Shown here one piece after another: positions 63,043 to 64,000 of a stretch of 64,000 nucleotides of DNA (within the stretch, counting starts at the first letter, position 1; each line of letters opens with the position of its first letter). The DNA is from Stenotrophomonas sp. BIO128-Bstrain (lineage in GTDB: Bacteria; Pseudomonadota; Gammaproteobacteria; Xanthomonadales; Xanthomonadaceae), in contig NZ_CP124620.1 of NCBI RefSeq assembly GCF_030128875.1, positions 1,426,001-1,490,000 on the forward strand. Reading direction: 5' to 3'. The notes beneath the pieces were generated by a model. It searched no databases. It was not told the origin of the DNA and saw nothing but the letters and a program-made list of their open reading frames with translations. The position numbers were made by a program, and so were the translations under genes.

Positions 63043-64000
63043 TCAGCGCATAGTCGTCTTCGGCAGGAACGCTGTCGCCAGCCCCAGCAGCGGCAGATAC
63101 GAGGTGAAGTGGTAGACCCACACGATGCCGTGCACGTCGGCCAGCTTCCCGAGCCCGGCCGCGCCGATGCCACCGATGCCGAACATCAAACCGAACATCA
63201 GGCCCGACACCATGCCGACACGGCCCGGTACCGCTTCCTGCGCGTACACCACCAACGCCGCGAAGGCCGAGGACATCACCAGCCCGACCGCCACCGCCAA
63301 CACTGCGGTGCCCATCAGGTTGGCGTAGGGCAGGGCGAGCGCGAACGGCGCAACACCGAGGAAGGAGATCCAGATCACCGCCTTGCGCCCGATCCGGTCC
63401 CCGACCGGACCACCGATGAAGGTACCCAGCGCGACCGAGGCCAGGAAGATGAAGAGGTACATCTGGCTCTGCTGCACGCTCAGGCCAAAGCGCTCGATCA
63501 GGTAGAAGGTGAAGTAGTTGGTGAACGAGGCGATGTAGACGAACTTGGCGAACATCAACACCGCGATCACTGCGATGGCCTGGATCACCTTACCGCGGCT
63601 CAACCCGACGCCGTGGCTCTTGGCAAGGCTCTTCATCTTTGCCTGGCCGTGCTGCACGGTCCAGCCGGTGAGACGGAACAGCACGGTGATGGCCAACGCA
63701 GCCGCCAGCATGAACCATGCAATGGCACGCTGCCCGTGCGGGATCACGATCAAGGCCGCCAGCAGCGGCCCGATCGCCGAGCCGGTATTGCCACCGACCT
63801 GGAAGGTGGACTGCGCGGTGCCGAAGCGGCCGCCCGAGGCCATGCGCGCCACGCGCGAGGCTTCGGGATGGAAGGTGGCCGAACCGATGCCGACGATCGC
63901 CGCAGCAATCAGCAGCATTTCGTAGCTGGTCGCCACCGCCATCAGGGCGATGCCGACGAAGGTGGCGATCATGCCCGACGGCAGCAGGTACGGCAGCGGC
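63043..64000 (-). CDS. Fosmidomycin-resistance-type MFS exporter, C-terminal part
   Basis: The last ~319 codons of a major-facilitator protein, open beyond the right edge. GSATFHPEASRVARMASGGR and FGTAQSTFQVGGNTGSAIGP are hallmarks of Fsr (fosmidomycin resistance) proteins, with a central loop TVQHGQAKMKSLAKSHGVGL and FIGGPVGDRIGRKAVIWISF in the second half. Eight or so membrane segments are visible. The start lies outside the window. Substrate range is not determinable. Confidence 0.88.
   Translation of the reverse strand, partial: PLPYLLPSGMIATFVGIALMAVATSYEMLLIAAAIVGIGSATFHPEASRVARMASGGRFGTAQSTFQVGGNTGSAIGPLLAALIVIPHGQRAIAWFMLAAALAITVLFRLTGWTVQHGQAKMKSLAKSHGVGLSRGKVIQAIAVIAVLMFAKFVYIASFTNYFTFYLIERFGLSVQQSQMYLFIFLASVALGTFIGGPVGDRIGRKAVIWISFLGVAPFALALPYANLMGTAVLAVAVGLVMSSAFAALVVYAQEAVPGRVGMVSGLMFGLMFGIGGIGAAGLGKLADVHGIVWVYHFTSYLPLLGLATAFLPKTTMR

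Overview
The window is GC-rich DNA with dense, mostly overlapping operons. Gene content points to a gammaproteobacterium of the Xanthomonadaceae/Lysobacteraceae, most likely Stenotrophomonas or a near relative: a treY–DUF2934–glgX tail, an entSCEBB'FA-type catecholate locus with a split EntB, CS1-type fimbriae, an mdc malonate operon and the DUF3348–MotA-like–MotB-like–DUF2894 cluster. Species assignment is inference; no rRNA or tRNA gene is visible.

Layout. 1–3.7 kb: end of a trehalose/glycogen operon (treY C-terminus, a DUF2934 peptide, glgX). 3.7–6.0 kb: LysR regulator divergent from a short-chain dehydrogenase, then a small membrane protein. 6.0–10.4 kb (minus): class Ia ribonucleotide reductase nrdA–nrdB followed by a flavodoxin and a thioredoxin-like protein. 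10.7–20.5 kb (plus): Fur-box-preceded, tightly coupled seven-gene catecholate siderophore operon (exporter, EntC, EntE, EntB, separate aryl carrier protein, EntF, EntA). The EntF A domain carries the serine code.

20.7–35.4 kb is an adhesion island: an RcsB/NarL-type response regulator, a four-gene CS1-type pilus operon (pilin, usher, tip, chaperone), a 2063-residue trimeric autotransporter with internal repeats and mosaic base composition, and on the opposite strand a BvgS/EvgS-like hybrid sensor kinase divided into two ORFs inside its HisKA domain. 36–44.3 kb (minus): malonate decarboxylase operon mdcACDEGBH, a malonate transporter and a GntR regulator, with a promoter and a perfect palindrome in front of mdcA.

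44.5–48.9 kb (minus) holds the most interesting locus: a four-gene operon encoding an all-helical DUF3348 protein, an 801-residue MotA/TolQ/ZorA-like channel protein with a long tail containing 51-residue repeats, a MotB/ZorB-like stator protein with the ion-binding Asp and an OmpA domain, and a DUF2894 protein. It looks like an ion-driven motor related to Zorya ZorAB but with different partners.

49–64 kb is mixed: aldo/keto reductase divergent from an HSL-family esterase, host-attachment protein plus thioredoxin, a ProP-type symporter, a secreted orphan, a GH92 mannosidase, a Phd-type antitoxin with a zeta-type kinase toxin behind a 13-bp palindrome, a catalase-fold haem protein, a YciF-type ferritin-like protein, an M23 peptidase, an alkyladenine glycosylase, an exonuclease III homologue, and an AraC regulator next to a Fsr-like exporter that runs off the right end.
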